Assembly: GCA_050248495.1 (NCBI GenBank)
Contig: JBFWSG010000007.1
Span: forward strand, 62,001 to 126,000
From: DASYDU01 sp050248495
GTDB taxonomy: Bacteria; Planctomycetota; Planctomycetia; Pirellulales; Lacipirellulaceae
Direction of reading: 5' to 3'
DNA length: 64,000 bases
The notes beneath the pieces were generated by a model. It ran no database searches. It saw only the letters and a list, made by a program, of their open reading frames with translations, and had not been told where the DNA came from. Both the position numbers and the translations under genes were made by a program. Shown here piece by piece: positions 25,359 to 34,343 of this stretch (position 1 is the first letter of the stretch; every line of letters begins with the position of its first letter).

Positions 25359-26862
25359 CCCCCGACGAGTATTCGGCCGAGTAGTTGGGCGCTTCTTGCG
25401 TGATGGCGATGTCATGGGGATGGTTCTCCCGCACGCTAGCCGCGGTAATCTGAATGAACCGCGCGTCCGTGCGCAATTGTTCGACCGTTTTGGCGCCGCA
25501 ATAGCCCATGCCGGCCCGGAGGCCGCCCACGAGCTGGTACAAAAACGGGCTGAGCGAGCCTTTGTACGGCACGCGGCCCTCGACGCCTTCGGGGACAAGT
25601 TTTCCGTTTTGTTTTTCTGCGCCGCCCTGTCGGTATCGCTCGCTGGAGCCTTTCACCATCGCGCCCAAGGAACCCATGCCACGGTAGGCCTTGTAGGTTC
25701 GGCCCTGGTACAGCACGCGTTCGCCCGGGCTCTCGTCGAGCCCTGCCAGGAGTCCGCCGATCATCACGGCGTGGGCCCCGGCGGCGATGGCTTTGGTGAT
25801 GTCTCCCGAGTAGCGAATGCCTCCATCGGCGATGAGTTTTACGTTCGTTCCACCGATCGCCTGCGACGCTTCGTAGATCGCGGTCACCTGTGGCACGCCG
25901 ACGCCGGAAATGACCCGCGTTGTGCAGATCGATCCCGGGCCGATGCCCACTTTCACCGCGTCTGCGCCGGCCGACACCAGGTCCCGCGCGCCTTCGCGCG
26001 TGGCCACGTTGCCGGCGATGACGTCGATGTCCCAGCTCTTCTTAATCTGGCGGACGGTTTCGACCACGTTGGCCGAGTGGCCGTGGGCGCTATCCACCAC
26101 CAGGAAATCGACGTCTTTGGCGATCAGGCTGCCGGCCCGCTCAAAATCGAACACACCGACCGCCGCCCCCACTCGCAGCCGACCTTGCCGGTCCTTGGCT
26201 GCCTGCGGAAAACGCCGCATCATGTCGATGTCTTTGATCGTAATCAGTCCGGTCAGTCTGTTATTTTCGTCCACCAGCAACAGCTTCTCGACCTTTTTTG
26301 CCATCAAAATCTTCTCAGCTTGCTCAAGCGTCACGGTCCCCTGTGCTGTCACCAGGTGGTCCTTGGTCATCACTTGAGAGATCGCGAGGTCGTTGTGCTC
26401 GAGGAAACGCAGGTCGCGGCGCGTGATGATGCCGACCAGCTTGCCGTTCTCCACGATGGGGATGCCGCTGACCTTCGACTGCTGCATCGTCTGGTGCGCG
26501 GTAGCAACGCTAGCTGTCGGCGGCAGCGTCACGGGGTCGACGATGATGCCGTTGGCGGAACGCTTCACCTTGTCGACCTCTTCCGTCTGCCGCTCGACGG
26601 ACATGTTTTTGTGGATCACGCCCAGGCCGCCCTCTTGTGCGAGCGCGATCGCCATCGCGCTTTCGGTCACCGTGTCCATCGGTGAGCTGAGGATCGGGAT
26701 GTTGATCGAGATGCGGTGCGTGAGCTGCGTGCCGACTTCCACCTCGGTCGGCACGACGGTGCTGAACTGCGGTTCGATCAACACGTCGTCGAACGTCAGC
26801 CCGGTGCGCGCGAACTTGTCGGCCAGATGATGAGCCAGCTTCTCGACGTCTCGTAGGTCCAT
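25351..26862 (-). CDS. guaB: Inosine-5'-monophosphate dehydrogenase
   Basis: Oxidises IMP to XMP with NAD+, the committing step to GMP. The start at 26862 (MDLRDVEKLAHHLADKF) was chosen for GGAGG seven bases upstream and a normal 503-residue product. The barrel starts with 'TGLTFDDVLIEPQ'. Two CBS domains lie at ~105-225. The catalytic Cys is in 'VGIGPGSICTTRVISG'. The flap has 'YKAYRGMGSLGAM', and 'GGLRAGMGYCGAKT' lies near the C-terminus. It is followed with overlap by a secreted protein gene. Confidence 0.97.
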   Translation of the reverse strand: MDLRDVEKLAHHLADKFARTGLTFDDVLIEPQFSTVVPTEVEVGTQLTHRISINIPILSSPMDTVTESAMAIALAQEGGLGVIHKNMSVERQTEEVDKVKRSANGIIVDPVTLPPTASVATAHQTMQQSKVSGIPIVENGKLVGIITRRDLRFLEHNDLAISQVMTKDHLVTAQGTVTLEQAEKILMAKKVEKLLLVDENNRLTGLITIKDIDMMRRFPQAAKDRQGRLRVGAAVGVFDFERAGSLIAKDVDFLVVDSAHGHSANVVETVRQIKKSWDIDVIAGNVATREGARDLVSAGADAVKVGIGPGSICTTRVISGVGVPQVTAIYEASQAIGGTNVKLIADGGIRYSGDITKAIAAGAHAVMIGGLLAGLDESPGERVLYQGRTYKAYRGMGSLGAMVKGSSERYRQGGAEKQNGKLVPEGVEGRVPYKGSLSPFLYQLVGGLRAGMGYCGAKTVEQLRTDARFIQITAASVRENHPHDIAITQEAPNYSAEYSSGDE

Positions 26863-27105
26863 GCGGCGTCCTCCGTGGAGAATCTCACATTTTCGCCGAG
26901 GACTGACCCGCCTGACAAGGTGGCGGAGCAAGGAAGAATTGCGGTGCCCGGAGTCAACGAGCCCGATTCTTAAGCTTCGTCTCTGATTTTCTTGATAAAT
27001 CTTGCATCCAGTGTGCGATGTCGCTCGTACCCTCCGTTGCCCGATGCGTGCCGGAGTGTGTCTTCCGGCCGTCAATTGGCAACGGTTCAACGAGAGGAGA
27101 CCCAC

Positions 27106-28011
27106 ATGCGACAGTATATTTTGGCCTGGGCGGCGGTCGCCGCCCTGGCGCTGCCCGCCCAGGCAGAGAAAATCTATGGGCTGACGAATTTTCAAGAGCT
27201 GGTGACGTTCGACGGCGACGTCCGCACCGTGACGGCCACAACGCCGCTCGCGGGCTTCAATATCACCGGCGAAATCCTGGTGAGCATCGACGTCCGACCC
27301 GCCACCGGCGAGCTCTACGGGCTGAGCAATCAAAACAACATTTACAAAATCAATCCGCTAACCGGTTCCCGAACCCAGGTGGGCGCCACGCTGGCCACGG
27401 CGCCGATGGGAAATTTGAAGGCGATCGAATTCAATCCGACGGTCGATAGAATTCGGGTGGTGAGCAGTGGGGCATCGCCAAACAATTTTCGCGTGCATCC
27501 GGACACTGGAGCCGTGATCATGCCGCTGGATCAGCCGCTGGCCTTCAACGCCGGCGACGCAAACTTCGGCGACACGCCGGCCGTCGTGAGCGCTGCCTAC
27601 ACCAACAGCTTCGCCGGTGCGACGTCCACGACGCTTTACAACATCGAAGCGTTCAACGACGTGCTGACCACGCAGGCGCCGCCGAACGACGGCAAATTGA
27701 ACACGATTCGTCCAATCGGCTTCGATGTTGTGACTTCCGGCGGCTTCACCGGCTTCGATATCAGCGGCGCGACTGGCCGGGCCTATCTCACCGGAAACAG
27801 CCTCGTGGGCGGCGGGCTCACCGCGAATTCGCTCTACGCGGTGGACCTGACCCCGGGGAGTACAGCCGCCGCGGCGTTGCTTGGACCGGTAAGCGGCGTC
27901 AACGGCACGTTCCGCGATATCGCGGTGGCAGCAGTTCCTGAGCCGGCAACGATAGGTCTTTTGACGCTGGCCGGATTGGCGACATGTGTCATCGGACGCC
28001 GACGAAAGTAG
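27106..28011 (+). CDS. DUF4394-type secreted protein with PEP-CTERM tail
   Basis: 301 residues, ATG at 27106 with GAGAGGAGA upstream and a signal peptide MRQYILAWAAVAALALPAQA. The body has the DUF4394 pattern of repeated strands: 'EKIYGLTNFQELVTFD', 'TGELYGLSNQNNIYKINPLT', 'AIEFNPTVDRIRVVS' and 'DPTGAVxxPLD'-like turns. This suggests a beta-propeller related to proteins that read sequence-encoded 'relationships'; no enzymatic role is known to me. The C-terminus is VPEPATIGLLTLAGLATCVI then GRRRK, a PEP-CTERM signal. Confidence 0.82.
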   Translation: MRQYILAWAAVAALALPAQAEKIYGLTNFQELVTFDGDVRTVTATTPLAGFNITGEILVSIDVRPATGELYGLSNQNNIYKINPLTGSRTQVGATLATAPMGNLKAIEFNPTVDRIRVVSSGASPNNFRVHPDTGAVIMPLDQPLAFNAGDANFGDTPAVVSAAYTNSFAGATSTTLYNIEAFNDVLTTQAPPNDGKLNTIRPIGFDVVTSGGFTGFDISGATGRAYLTGNSLVGGGLTANSLYAVDLTPGSTAAAALLGPVSGVNGTFRDIAVAAVPEPATIGLLTLAGLATCVIGRRRK

Positions 28012-28027
28012 TCTCACCATTCGTGCG

Positions 28028-28066
28028 CGGTGCGTCGCTGCTCAACCCCCCGACGGCGACGCACCG
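28028..28066. terminator. Hairpin between convergent genes
   Basis: An 11-bp perfect stem (CGGTGCGTCGC / GCGACGCACCG) with a 17-base loop, between the stop codons at 28011 (+) and 28070 (-). It is T-poor, so its strength as a terminator is uncertain, but its position suggests a bidirectional one. Confidence 0.55.
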
Positions 28067-28069
28067 TGT

Positions 28070-28759
28070 TTAGCGATAGTCGTCCATGCCGAGCCGCATC
28101 TTCAACTCGTCGAACTCGCGGACGAAGCGCTCGGTGGTCGAATGGACGTGCTCCGCCTCGGTGATGAACCGCATATCTTCGCGGCAATTGAGGTGAGCAT
28201 CAATCAACGCGCTTTCGTACGGCGTGAGATTGTTGCCGTAGACCAACAGCAGCTTGTGTTCGTCGAGCTGCACTTCCTGCGGGATGTTCGGGTTGAGGAC
28301 CGCGATCCCCGTGCAGCCGTCGTTGATCAACAGGTCCTCGAAGTCCCAGAGGATGCTTTCGAGGATCGGCAGCTCGATGTGTTCGCGGTAGAGGTCGGTG
28401 TGACCCTTGGATTGTTGCGAATGGCTCGTCTCGAGCACCACGTCGACTGTCTCACCCAAGGGCGAGAGCAGCTCGATAAAGGTTTCCATCATCCGCGACT
28501 TGGTGACGGCCGCCATCAGCACTGGGACCGTCGAGCGAGTTTCCGGATCGCGGTAGACGTCGTGACGGAAGCCGGCCGATGGCACGACCTCCAGGTTGTA
28601 CGACGGGCGCACCGCGTCGGTCAGCTCGAAATCGCCGTAGCGGGCGACGGCCAGGTGGGCCTCGAGCTCGCTCTCGCTGAGCTGTTCGAAGCCTTGCGCC
28701 GGTTTAACCTGCGACTCGTCTTCGAAGACGTTAACAAAAAATTGCTTCAGGAACCCCAT
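28070..28759 (-). CDS. Conserved hypothetical protein
   Basis: 229 residues from the ATG at 28759 (MGFLKQFFVNVFEDESQ). No signal peptide or membrane segment. Notable segments are 'VPVLMAAVTKSRMMETFIEL', 'VDVVLETSHSQQ', 'ILESILWDFEDLLINDGCTG' and 'DEHKLLLVYGNNL'. The pattern looks like a soluble alpha/beta protein that is well conserved in planctomycetes, but I cannot name a family. An upstream frame to 28897 is open but starts in poor context. Confidence 0.7.
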   Translation of the reverse strand: MGFLKQFFVNVFEDESQVKPAQGFEQLSESELEAHLAVARYGDFELTDAVRPSYNLEVVPSAGFRHDVYRDPETRSTVPVLMAAVTKSRMMETFIELLSPLGETVDVVLETSHSQQSKGHTDLYREHIELPILESILWDFEDLLINDGCTGIAVLNPNIPQEVQLDEHKLLLVYGNNLTPYESALIDAHLNCREDMRFITEAEHVHSTTERFVREFDELKMRLGMDDYR

Positions 28760-29040
28760 CGGCGATTCTCTCGGCTTGGTCGATTGTTGCTCTGGTGCTC
28801 GGTCGGCTGCGGCGAATTGATTCCAGCCGCTGTTTCGAGCGGGCACCGATTCGTTGGGGAATGCTGAGGGGCCGGGAGCTGGGTGTACTGCGACCACGGC
28901 CGGTTAACGCCCGGCCGGGTCTGGGTCTGGACAAAGTTAGGTCACGCTCCGGGGGGCAGAGACGCCTGGCCAAAGGCAAGGCGGGAAATCGGCCGCCTGG
29001 CACACTACAGCCCGCGTGACCGGACCAGGCGGAAGAAGCT

Positions 29041-29122
29041 GTTAGCTGTCAGCCTTTGCCTATTAGCTGGGAGGGTTTTGCGGTTTCCAAACAGGGCTCT
29101 GGTTAATGGCTAATAGCTAACC
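29041..29122. repeat. Inverted repeat, 'GTTAGCTATTAGC' type
   Basis: GTTAGCTGTCAG (29041-29052) and CTAATAGCTAAC (29110-29121) are complementary at 10 of 12 positions across a loop of about 57 bases. The right arm is part of GGTTAATGGCTAATAGCTAA, itself partly palindromic. It ends next to the stop codon of the minus-strand gene at 29124. Confidence 0.6.
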
Positions 29123-29123
29123 G

Positions 29124-30398
29124 CTACGAGCTTTTTTGGCATCGCACGAGCGTCATCACTGCCATCGCCGTGCCGTATTGCTGGTGGTAGTTGTAGAACG
29201 GGTAATCCCACCAGCTGCCGTCCTTCTCCTGGAGCGGCAAGACGAGGTGCGCCAAATGATCCTGGTAGTATGGCCGCTCTGCCGCGGGCAGCAAATCGAT
29301 GCACTGCGACGCGTACCAGTGGCCGTAATAGTAGAAATAACCGGCCACGAAGAAGTGCGATTCATGCGGGATCGGGCGCTTGCGGCCGATGCTCAACCAG
29401 CCGTTGCGAGCGAACAGGCGATTGAGCCAGGTTTCGATCACTTCGTCGGTCACCCGCTCGTCGCCGTAGAGCCTCAGCGCGAGATTGCAGACCTGCGAGC
29501 GACCGAGACTGCCTCCCGCGCGGTTAATCAAGTGCCGCGGCATCAGTTCCAGGTATTCACCGTAGGCATACGCAAAATCGGGATACTGTTGCCGATGAAT
29601 CGAAGCGATCGCCTTTTTGGTGAGCCGCTCGGGGAAGTCGATGCCGATCGACTTCGCATCCGCGAGCGCGATGAGCACCGTCGCAGTTACGAAACTGTTC
29701 GAGGCATCGCCGGGAATTTGCGTCATCTGTTCGAGGTCGTAATATCCCCAGCCACCCGCGAGGAAGCTATACCGGGCTAACATGCCGACCTGGTCCGTCG
29801 CCAGCTTCTTGAGCCGCGCCTGCCGCTTCGTATCGCCCTCGGCACGCTGGTGGAGTCGCACAAGCGCTTGGATCGCGTACGCATGGCCCCAAGTGTTGTA
29901 GAGCGCATCCGGCGTAGCGCGGCGCAGTCGCGGCAGCTTTTCGTCCAGCCAGGTCTCGCCGCGGAGCAGCGCGTTTTCGATCAGCGGACGCTGCTCGTCG
30001 GATGCACTCGACTCGCCCTCAATGAGCGCCATGATCGCCAGTCCGGTGACGCCGCTTTTGAAGGCGTCGTGAGCGCCGGGAGGCGGGGCGTAGATGTTGA
30101 GCCCTTTCGTGTTTTCAGGGCTGCCCCAACCGCCGTCCGGCCGCTGATCGTCGAGCAAGAACTGAATGCCGCGACGAATCGCGGCGGTGACGTCCTCCGC
30201 TTTGGGCGGCTCGATGGGCGCGGGCTTCGGGCCCGTGGTGGCCAGCTTCGACAGATGCAGAGCGGTGGTGCTCCGCGTGGCTGGGTCGGCAGTCGCGGCG
30301 GCTCGACCGTCATCGGCGGCCGCGATTTGCAGGGACAAGATCAGCGCGACTAGCGCTCCGAGTCCGCCGATCCACGCAGTTTGTCGCCGCAGAATCAT
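29124..30398 (-). CDS. Secreted prenyltransferase/squalene-cyclase-like alpha-toroid protein
   Basis: 424 residues with a signal sequence (~1-28). Repeated helix-pair units with QW-like ends form an alpha-alpha toroid: 'GIQFLLDDQRPDGGWGSPE' near 80, 'YSFLAGGWGYYDLEQM' near 220 and 'LPLQEKDGSWWDYPFYNYH' near 400. The fold is shared by terpene cyclases, prenyltransferases and complement-like proteins. The acidic D-x-D-D motif of squalene-hopene cyclases is not visible, so enzymatic cyclisation is doubtful. Likely co-transcribed with the HlyD-type gene 26 bp upstream. Confidence 0.72.
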   Translation of the reverse strand: MILRRQTAWIGGLGALVALILSLQIAAADDGRAAATADPATRSTTALHLSKLATTGPKPAPIEPPKAEDVTAAIRRGIQFLLDDQRPDGGWGSPENTKGLNIYAPPPGAHDAFKSGVTGLAIMALIEGESSASDEQRPLIENALLRGETWLDEKLPRLRRATPDALYNTWGHAYAIQALVRLHQRAEGDTKRQARLKKLATDQVGMLARYSFLAGGWGYYDLEQMTQIPGDASNSFVTATVLIALADAKSIGIDFPERLTKKAIASIHRQQYPDFAYAYGEYLELMPRHLINRAGGSLGRSQVCNLALRLYGDERVTDEVIETWLNRLFARNGWLSIGRKRPIPHESHFFVAGYFYYYGHWYASQCIDLLPAAERPYYQDHLAHLVLPLQEKDGSWWDYPFYNYHQQYGTAMAVMTLVRCQKSS

Positions 30399-30424
30399 GA
30401 ATCCCTCGCGCGATTTTCGGCCGC

Positions 30425-32077
30425 CTACTCCGCGTCTTTCTTCTTCTCTTCGTCGTCCAGCGAGACGACATATCCGGCCTTAAGCCCGTCCGTAATCTGG
30501 ACGTTTTCGCCGCTCGATTTACCCAATTTCACCACACGGCGTTCCGGCTTGGCTTCCTCGTCCTTGGGATCGACCACCCAAACGTATTTCACTTCCTCAT
30601 CATCTTTGTCCGTGTGGACGGCCTTCTTCGGCAACACGAGGGCGTTTTCCTTGTCGAAGGTGGCGACCTTCACCTTGCAGCTCATGCCGGCCACGATCCA
30701 ATCCGGCAACTCGCTCCCGGTAAGATCAAAGGCCACGTTAAATTTGCCTGTGGCCACCGGCACCGCGGACATGCGATCCAACTTCGCTCCGAGCCACTCG
30801 GCGTTTTCGACGGGCGGAACCACCTTGGCCGACTGGTCGACCGAGAGGTCAGGGCGCTGCGCCTCGCCCACTTGGGCGAGCACTTCCAGCGGCCGGCGCT
30901 CGACGATCGTCATCATCACCGTGTCCGCGGCGACATTGCCATGTGGCTTGAGCTTGGCAATCAGCGAAGTCATCTCGTTCCAATTGCCGTCGTCACATTC
31001 GCCGTAGTAGACGATCCCATCGGCGGGCGCCTTGAGCTCGAACTGCGCTTTGTCGGCGAGCAGCTTGGCATGCCGCTCGACCGCCTTGGCCCGCGTCTCT
31101 TTCAATTGCTCCAATTCATAGCGGGCACGATTCACATCGAGCGCCAGCGCCGTCTTCGCCTGTGCCAATGCGAGCGCCGAACGATCTAGCGACTCCTTCA
31201 TTTCAATCTCGAACCGCGGCAGACTGATCTTCAGCAATTCGTCGACGAAAAGCTTGGTCTGCTCGAGATTGAACTTGGCGAAATCGAGCTGAGTCCGCGA
31301 CCGTTTGAGCACGATCTCTTCCGTTTCCTCGGTCAGATCGTCGGCCTCATACATTTTCTCCAGCTGGTCGAGCTCGTCCTGCTGGTAGTCGACCTGGAAC
31401 TGGGCACCCTTGAGCTCGTAGCCAATCGCCTTGAGCAGCATCGGCTTGTCGATTTTGTGGAATCGATCAAAGTCTTCATGTGCATTTTTGTCGCTCCGCT
31501 CGGCGACGGAGGCGGCCATCGCCAGTGTCTTTTCCAGCCGCGGCAGCTCCTCGTCCGCCTTACGGATGGCGAGCTCGCTCACGTGCAGCTGCAGCTCGAG
31601 GTCGGAGAGCTCGTCGTCAAACTTCTCGCGATCGAATTTCACCAGCGTCTCGCCTTCGTGCACCTCGCTGCCGTGCTTGACGATTTCCTCGATTTCGAAC
31701 TGCGACCACTCCTCGGGCCGCAGGGCAATCGGCGTCATCTTCTCGGCGGTGAACGTACCGTCGAGTGTCACCACGACGCGCAGCCGCTTCGTCTCCGCCT
31801 TGGCGGTCTTGCGTTTCTTCTTGTCGGCTGGTTTCTCGTCCTTCGATTCCGGCTTGGCGTCCGCCTTGTCTTCGGACTTTTCTGATTTGTCAGACGCCGC
31901 TTCCTGATCCGCTTTCTGGCCGTTCGTTTTGGCGTCGGTCGACTCGGGTTTAGCGTCCGCAGAAGCGGCCTTGCTCGGTGCGGGATCCGTCGACTCACCG
32001 ACGGCGACCTGCGGGGAAATAACCGGCAGGCTCACATAGCACACGCCGAGCGCGAACAGAATTACAGCGTATTTCAT
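30425..32077 (-). CDS. HlyD-family periplasmic adaptor (membrane fusion) protein
   Basis: 550 residues with a signal peptide (~1-27). A Lys/Asp/Glu/Ala-rich linker (~30-95) follows. The lipoyl half-motif is 'SEVHEGETLVKFDREKFDDE' near 140. A long coiled coil runs at ~150-345. The second lipoyl half is 'FELKAPADGIVYYGE' near 350, and beta-barrel domains follow ('LEVLAQVGEAQRPDLSVDQ'). Such proteins bridge an inner-membrane pump and an outer-membrane channel. No ABC or RND pump gene is adjacent in the window. The C-terminus is very acidic and basic (SLDDEEKKKDAE). Confidence 0.82.
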   Translation of the reverse strand: MKYAVILFALGVCYVSLPVISPQVAVGESTDPAPSKAASADAKPESTDAKTNGQKADQEAASDKSEKSEDKADAKPESKDEKPADKKKRKTAKAETKRLRVVVTLDGTFTAEKMTPIALRPEEWSQFEIEEIVKHGSEVHEGETLVKFDREKFDDELSDLELQLHVSELAIRKADEELPRLEKTLAMAASVAERSDKNAHEDFDRFHKIDKPMLLKAIGYELKGAQFQVDYQQDELDQLEKMYEADDLTEETEEIVLKRSRTQLDFAKFNLEQTKLFVDELLKISLPRFEIEMKESLDRSALALAQAKTALALDVNRARYELEQLKETRAKAVERHAKLLADKAQFELKAPADGIVYYGECDDGNWNEMTSLIAKLKPHGNVAADTVMMTIVERRPLEVLAQVGEAQRPDLSVDQSAKVVPPVENAEWLGAKLDRMSAVPVATGKFNVAFDLTGSELPDWIVAGMSCKVKVATFDKENALVLPKKAVHTDKDDEEVKYVWVVDPKDEEAKPERRVVKLGKSSGENVQITDGLKAGYVVSLDDEEKKKDAE

Positions 32078-32185
32078 GGAAGAGTCCTCGGAGATGATCC
32101 ATCTGTTATTTTGGGCAGACGAACGCTAAATTGCAACGAACCGAGCTGTTGTGAATTGTTGCGAATACAGGCTGCCGTTTGCTCG

Positions 32186-32743
32186 ATGTCTCGAATTTAT
32201 ACGCGCACCGGCGATAGCGGAGAAACCGGCTTGTTCGGTGGTGGACGCGTCCGCAAATACGATCTTCGCGTCGCCGCTTACGGCACGGTGGACGAGCTCA
32301 ACGCCGTGGTGGGAGTCGCTCGCCTGGCACTAGCCGGTGAGGGCCGGCTCGAGGAACTCGATCAGTTTCTAGCGCGCGTGCAGCATCAACTCTTTAACCT
32401 GGGCGCCGAGCTGGCGACGCCGGAGCCGGCCGCGCATGGCACGAACCTGGTGAGCGACACCGACGTGGCCTGGCTCGAACAATCGATCGACGGCTGGGAA
32501 CAGTCGCTCGCGCCGCTCAAGACGTTTGTGCTGCCCGGCGGCTCCGCGGCCGCCGCCCATTTGCACTGGGCGCGGACCGTTTGCCGCCGCGCGGAGCGCA
32601 TGATCGTCGAGCTTGCCGAACGCCAGAGCATCCGCGGCGAAGTGCTGCGCTATGTGAATCGATTGAGCGACGCCTTGTTCGTCGCCGCCCGCGCCGCAAA
32701 TCTACTATTGTCCGTACCCGACGTGCCTTGGCAGCAAGGATAG
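32186..32743 (+). CDS. Cob(I)alamin adenosyltransferase, PduO type
   Basis: Transfers adenosyl from ATP to cob(I)alamin to make coenzyme B12. 185 residues from the ATG at 32186. ATP-binding N-terminus: 'MSRIYTRTGDSGETGLFGG'. Four-helix core: 'YGTVDELNAVVGVARLAL', 'FVLPGGSAAAAHLHWARTVC' and 'RRAERMIVEL', and the signature 'YVNRLSDALFVAARAANLL'. Length and motifs are complete. An upstream in-frame ATG at 32111 lacks family similarity. Divergent from the HlyD gene. Confidence 0.95.
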   Translation: MSRIYTRTGDSGETGLFGGGRVRKYDLRVAAYGTVDELNAVVGVARLALAGEGRLEELDQFLARVQHQLFNLGAELATPEPAAHGTNLVSDTDVAWLEQSIDGWEQSLAPLKTFVLPGGSAAAAHLHWARTVCRRAERMIVELAERQSIRGEVLRYVNRLSDALFVAARAANLLLSVPDVPWQQG

Positions 32744-32785
32744 CGATTCGCCAATTCAACGATCGTCTGACGAAGGAGAACCGAG

Positions 32786-33595
32786 ATGGCCGACGAACAT
32801 GTGTTTACCGCCGACGTGGATGGCGCCCCGACCGAGAAGAAACGGAGCGGTTGGCAGACCTGCCTGATCGGCTGCCTCGTGGTGTGCGTGGTGTTGTTCG
32901 TGCTGGCCGTCCTGATCGCCTTGTGGATCTCGCGGAATTGGCGGAGTTGGACAGCCGACTTTGCGACCGAAGGCATTCGCCAGGGCATGAAGGATTCGCA
33001 GCTCGATCCCCAGGAGCAGCAGCAGATCATGGTCCAGGTCGAGCGCGTGAGCCAGGCCTTCCGCGACAATGCGATCTCCGCCGAGCAGCTCGGCAACCTC
33101 GCGGAAAAGCTGGTGAAGTCGCCCTTGTTCTCGATGCTGATGGCCACCGCCATCGAAAAGCAGTACCTCGCCAAGTCAGGCCTTAGCGACGAGGAAAAGG
33201 TCGCCGGCAGCCAGTCGCTGCAGCGGTTCATTCGCGGCGTCGTCGATGAAAAAATCAAGCAGCCCGGCATCGATGCGGCCATGGCCCACGTCGCCGATCG
33301 CCGGCCCAACAATCAATGGGAGCTCCGCAAAACGCTCACGGACGACGAGCTGCGGGCCTTCTTCGCGGAGGCGAAGAAGCAGGCCGATGAGGCGGGCATC
33401 CCCGAGCAGCCCGCGGAGATCGATCCGTCGGAAGAGGTTCGCAAGATCGTCGACGCGGCGCTCGCTCCGCCGGCCGCCTCCCCGCCGACACCTCCTCTTG
33501 AGACCGCTCCGCCGGCGGTCGTTCCGTCGGAGACTGCTCCTGCGGAGGAAACGCCTCCGGCGGCCGCTCCGCCAGAGGCGGCGCCCACGGCGTAG
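32786..33595 (+). CDS. Single-pass membrane protein with Pro/Ala-rich tail
   Basis: 269 residues. A short cytoplasmic N-terminus (MADEHVFTADVDGAPTEKKR) is followed by one strong membrane helix at ~23-48 (CLIGCLVVCVVLFVLAVLIA). A helical domain (~55-195) has heptad-like Gln/Glu content. The tail (~210-269) is repetitive Pro/Ala/Glu/Thr. AAGGAGAACC upstream of the ATG is a good ribosome site. It follows the adenosyltransferase gene by about 40 bp. No family recognised. Confidence 0.72.
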   Translation: MADEHVFTADVDGAPTEKKRSGWQTCLIGCLVVCVVLFVLAVLIALWISRNWRSWTADFATEGIRQGMKDSQLDPQEQQQIMVQVERVSQAFRDNAISAEQLGNLAEKLVKSPLFSMLMATAIEKQYLAKSGLSDEEKVAGSQSLQRFIRGVVDEKIKQPGIDAAMAHVADRRPNNQWELRKTLTDDELRAFFAEAKKQADEAGIPEQPAEIDPSEEVRKIVDAALAPPAASPPTPPLETAPPAVVPSETAPAEETPPAAAPPEAAPTA

Positions 33596-33783
33596 CCACC
33601 GAATTGCCGCCACGAATGCCATGTGACGAACAAGCTGTCACGCCAAAAATTGGCACCGTGGAGGTTGATGCTACACGAGCTTGTAATGAATGCCAGCGGG
33701 TGTGGCCCACTTCGGCCCGCCCGTAGATTACAATTGAAGTTTCCCGTCGGGCGCCGACGCCCGGCTTTTGAGGAGTCCAGGCG

Positions 33784-34122
33784 ATGAAGAAGATTGAAGC
33801 GATTGTCCGTCACCATAAGCTCGAAGAAGTCAAGAACGGCCTCACCGGGCAGGGCATCACGGGCATGACGGTCACCGAGGTCCGCGGCTTCGGCCGCCAG
33901 AAAGGGCATACCGAGGTCTACCGCGGCACGGAATACACCGTCGACTTTGTGCCCAAGGTGAAGATCGAAGTCGTCGTCGACGACAACAAGCTCCGCTCGG
34001 CCGTGGACACAATTGTCCGCTGTGCCCAGACGGGCCAGATCGGCGACGGCAAGATTTTCGTCTCCGATCTGGCCGACGTGATCCGCATTCGCACGGGCGA
34101 AACCGGCACGTCCGCCCTTTAG
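33784..34122 (+). CDS. glnB: Nitrogen regulatory protein P-II
   Basis: 112 residues, the canonical length. 'MKKIEAIVRHHKLEEVKNGL' is the first strand and helix. The T-loop 'GHTEVYRGTEYTVDFVPK' has the uridylylation Tyr at residue 51. The C-terminal signature is 'GDGKIFVSDLADVIRIRTGE'. PII binds ATP, ADP and 2-oxoglutarate and reports nitrogen status. glnD, encoding its modifying enzyme, follows on the same strand; no amtB or glnA is in the window. AGGAG lies eight bases before the ATG, preceded by a short hairpin (CGGGCG/CGCCCG, 33748-33763). Confidence 0.97.
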   Translation: MKKIEAIVRHHKLEEVKNGLTGQGITGMTVTEVRGFGRQKGHTEVYRGTEYTVDFVPKVKIEVVVDDNKLRSAVDTIVRCAQTGQIGDGKIFVSDLADVIRIRTGETGTSAL

Positions 34123-34343
34123 ACTGCCCGGCCGTTTTGGCCTACAATTATTAAGCCTGCGACAGCCGGCCCGCCGCACTCGTCTGCGCGAAGCGGGGGC
34201 CTCATGTCGATTCGCGTCCATTGGCGGTGACTCGCGGCTTCTCCTCCCCGGGGGAGTAGCGCGCGAGTTCTGCTGATGGACGCTCATTTGCGCCCAGGCG
34301 GTTTTGCGCCGGGAACCAGGTTGCGATTGTGCGGTGACTTGTT

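Noticed and set aside
33748..33770. Terminator or riboswitch before glnB
   Set aside because: Only a six-base-pair stem followed by four T; too weak to call as either.
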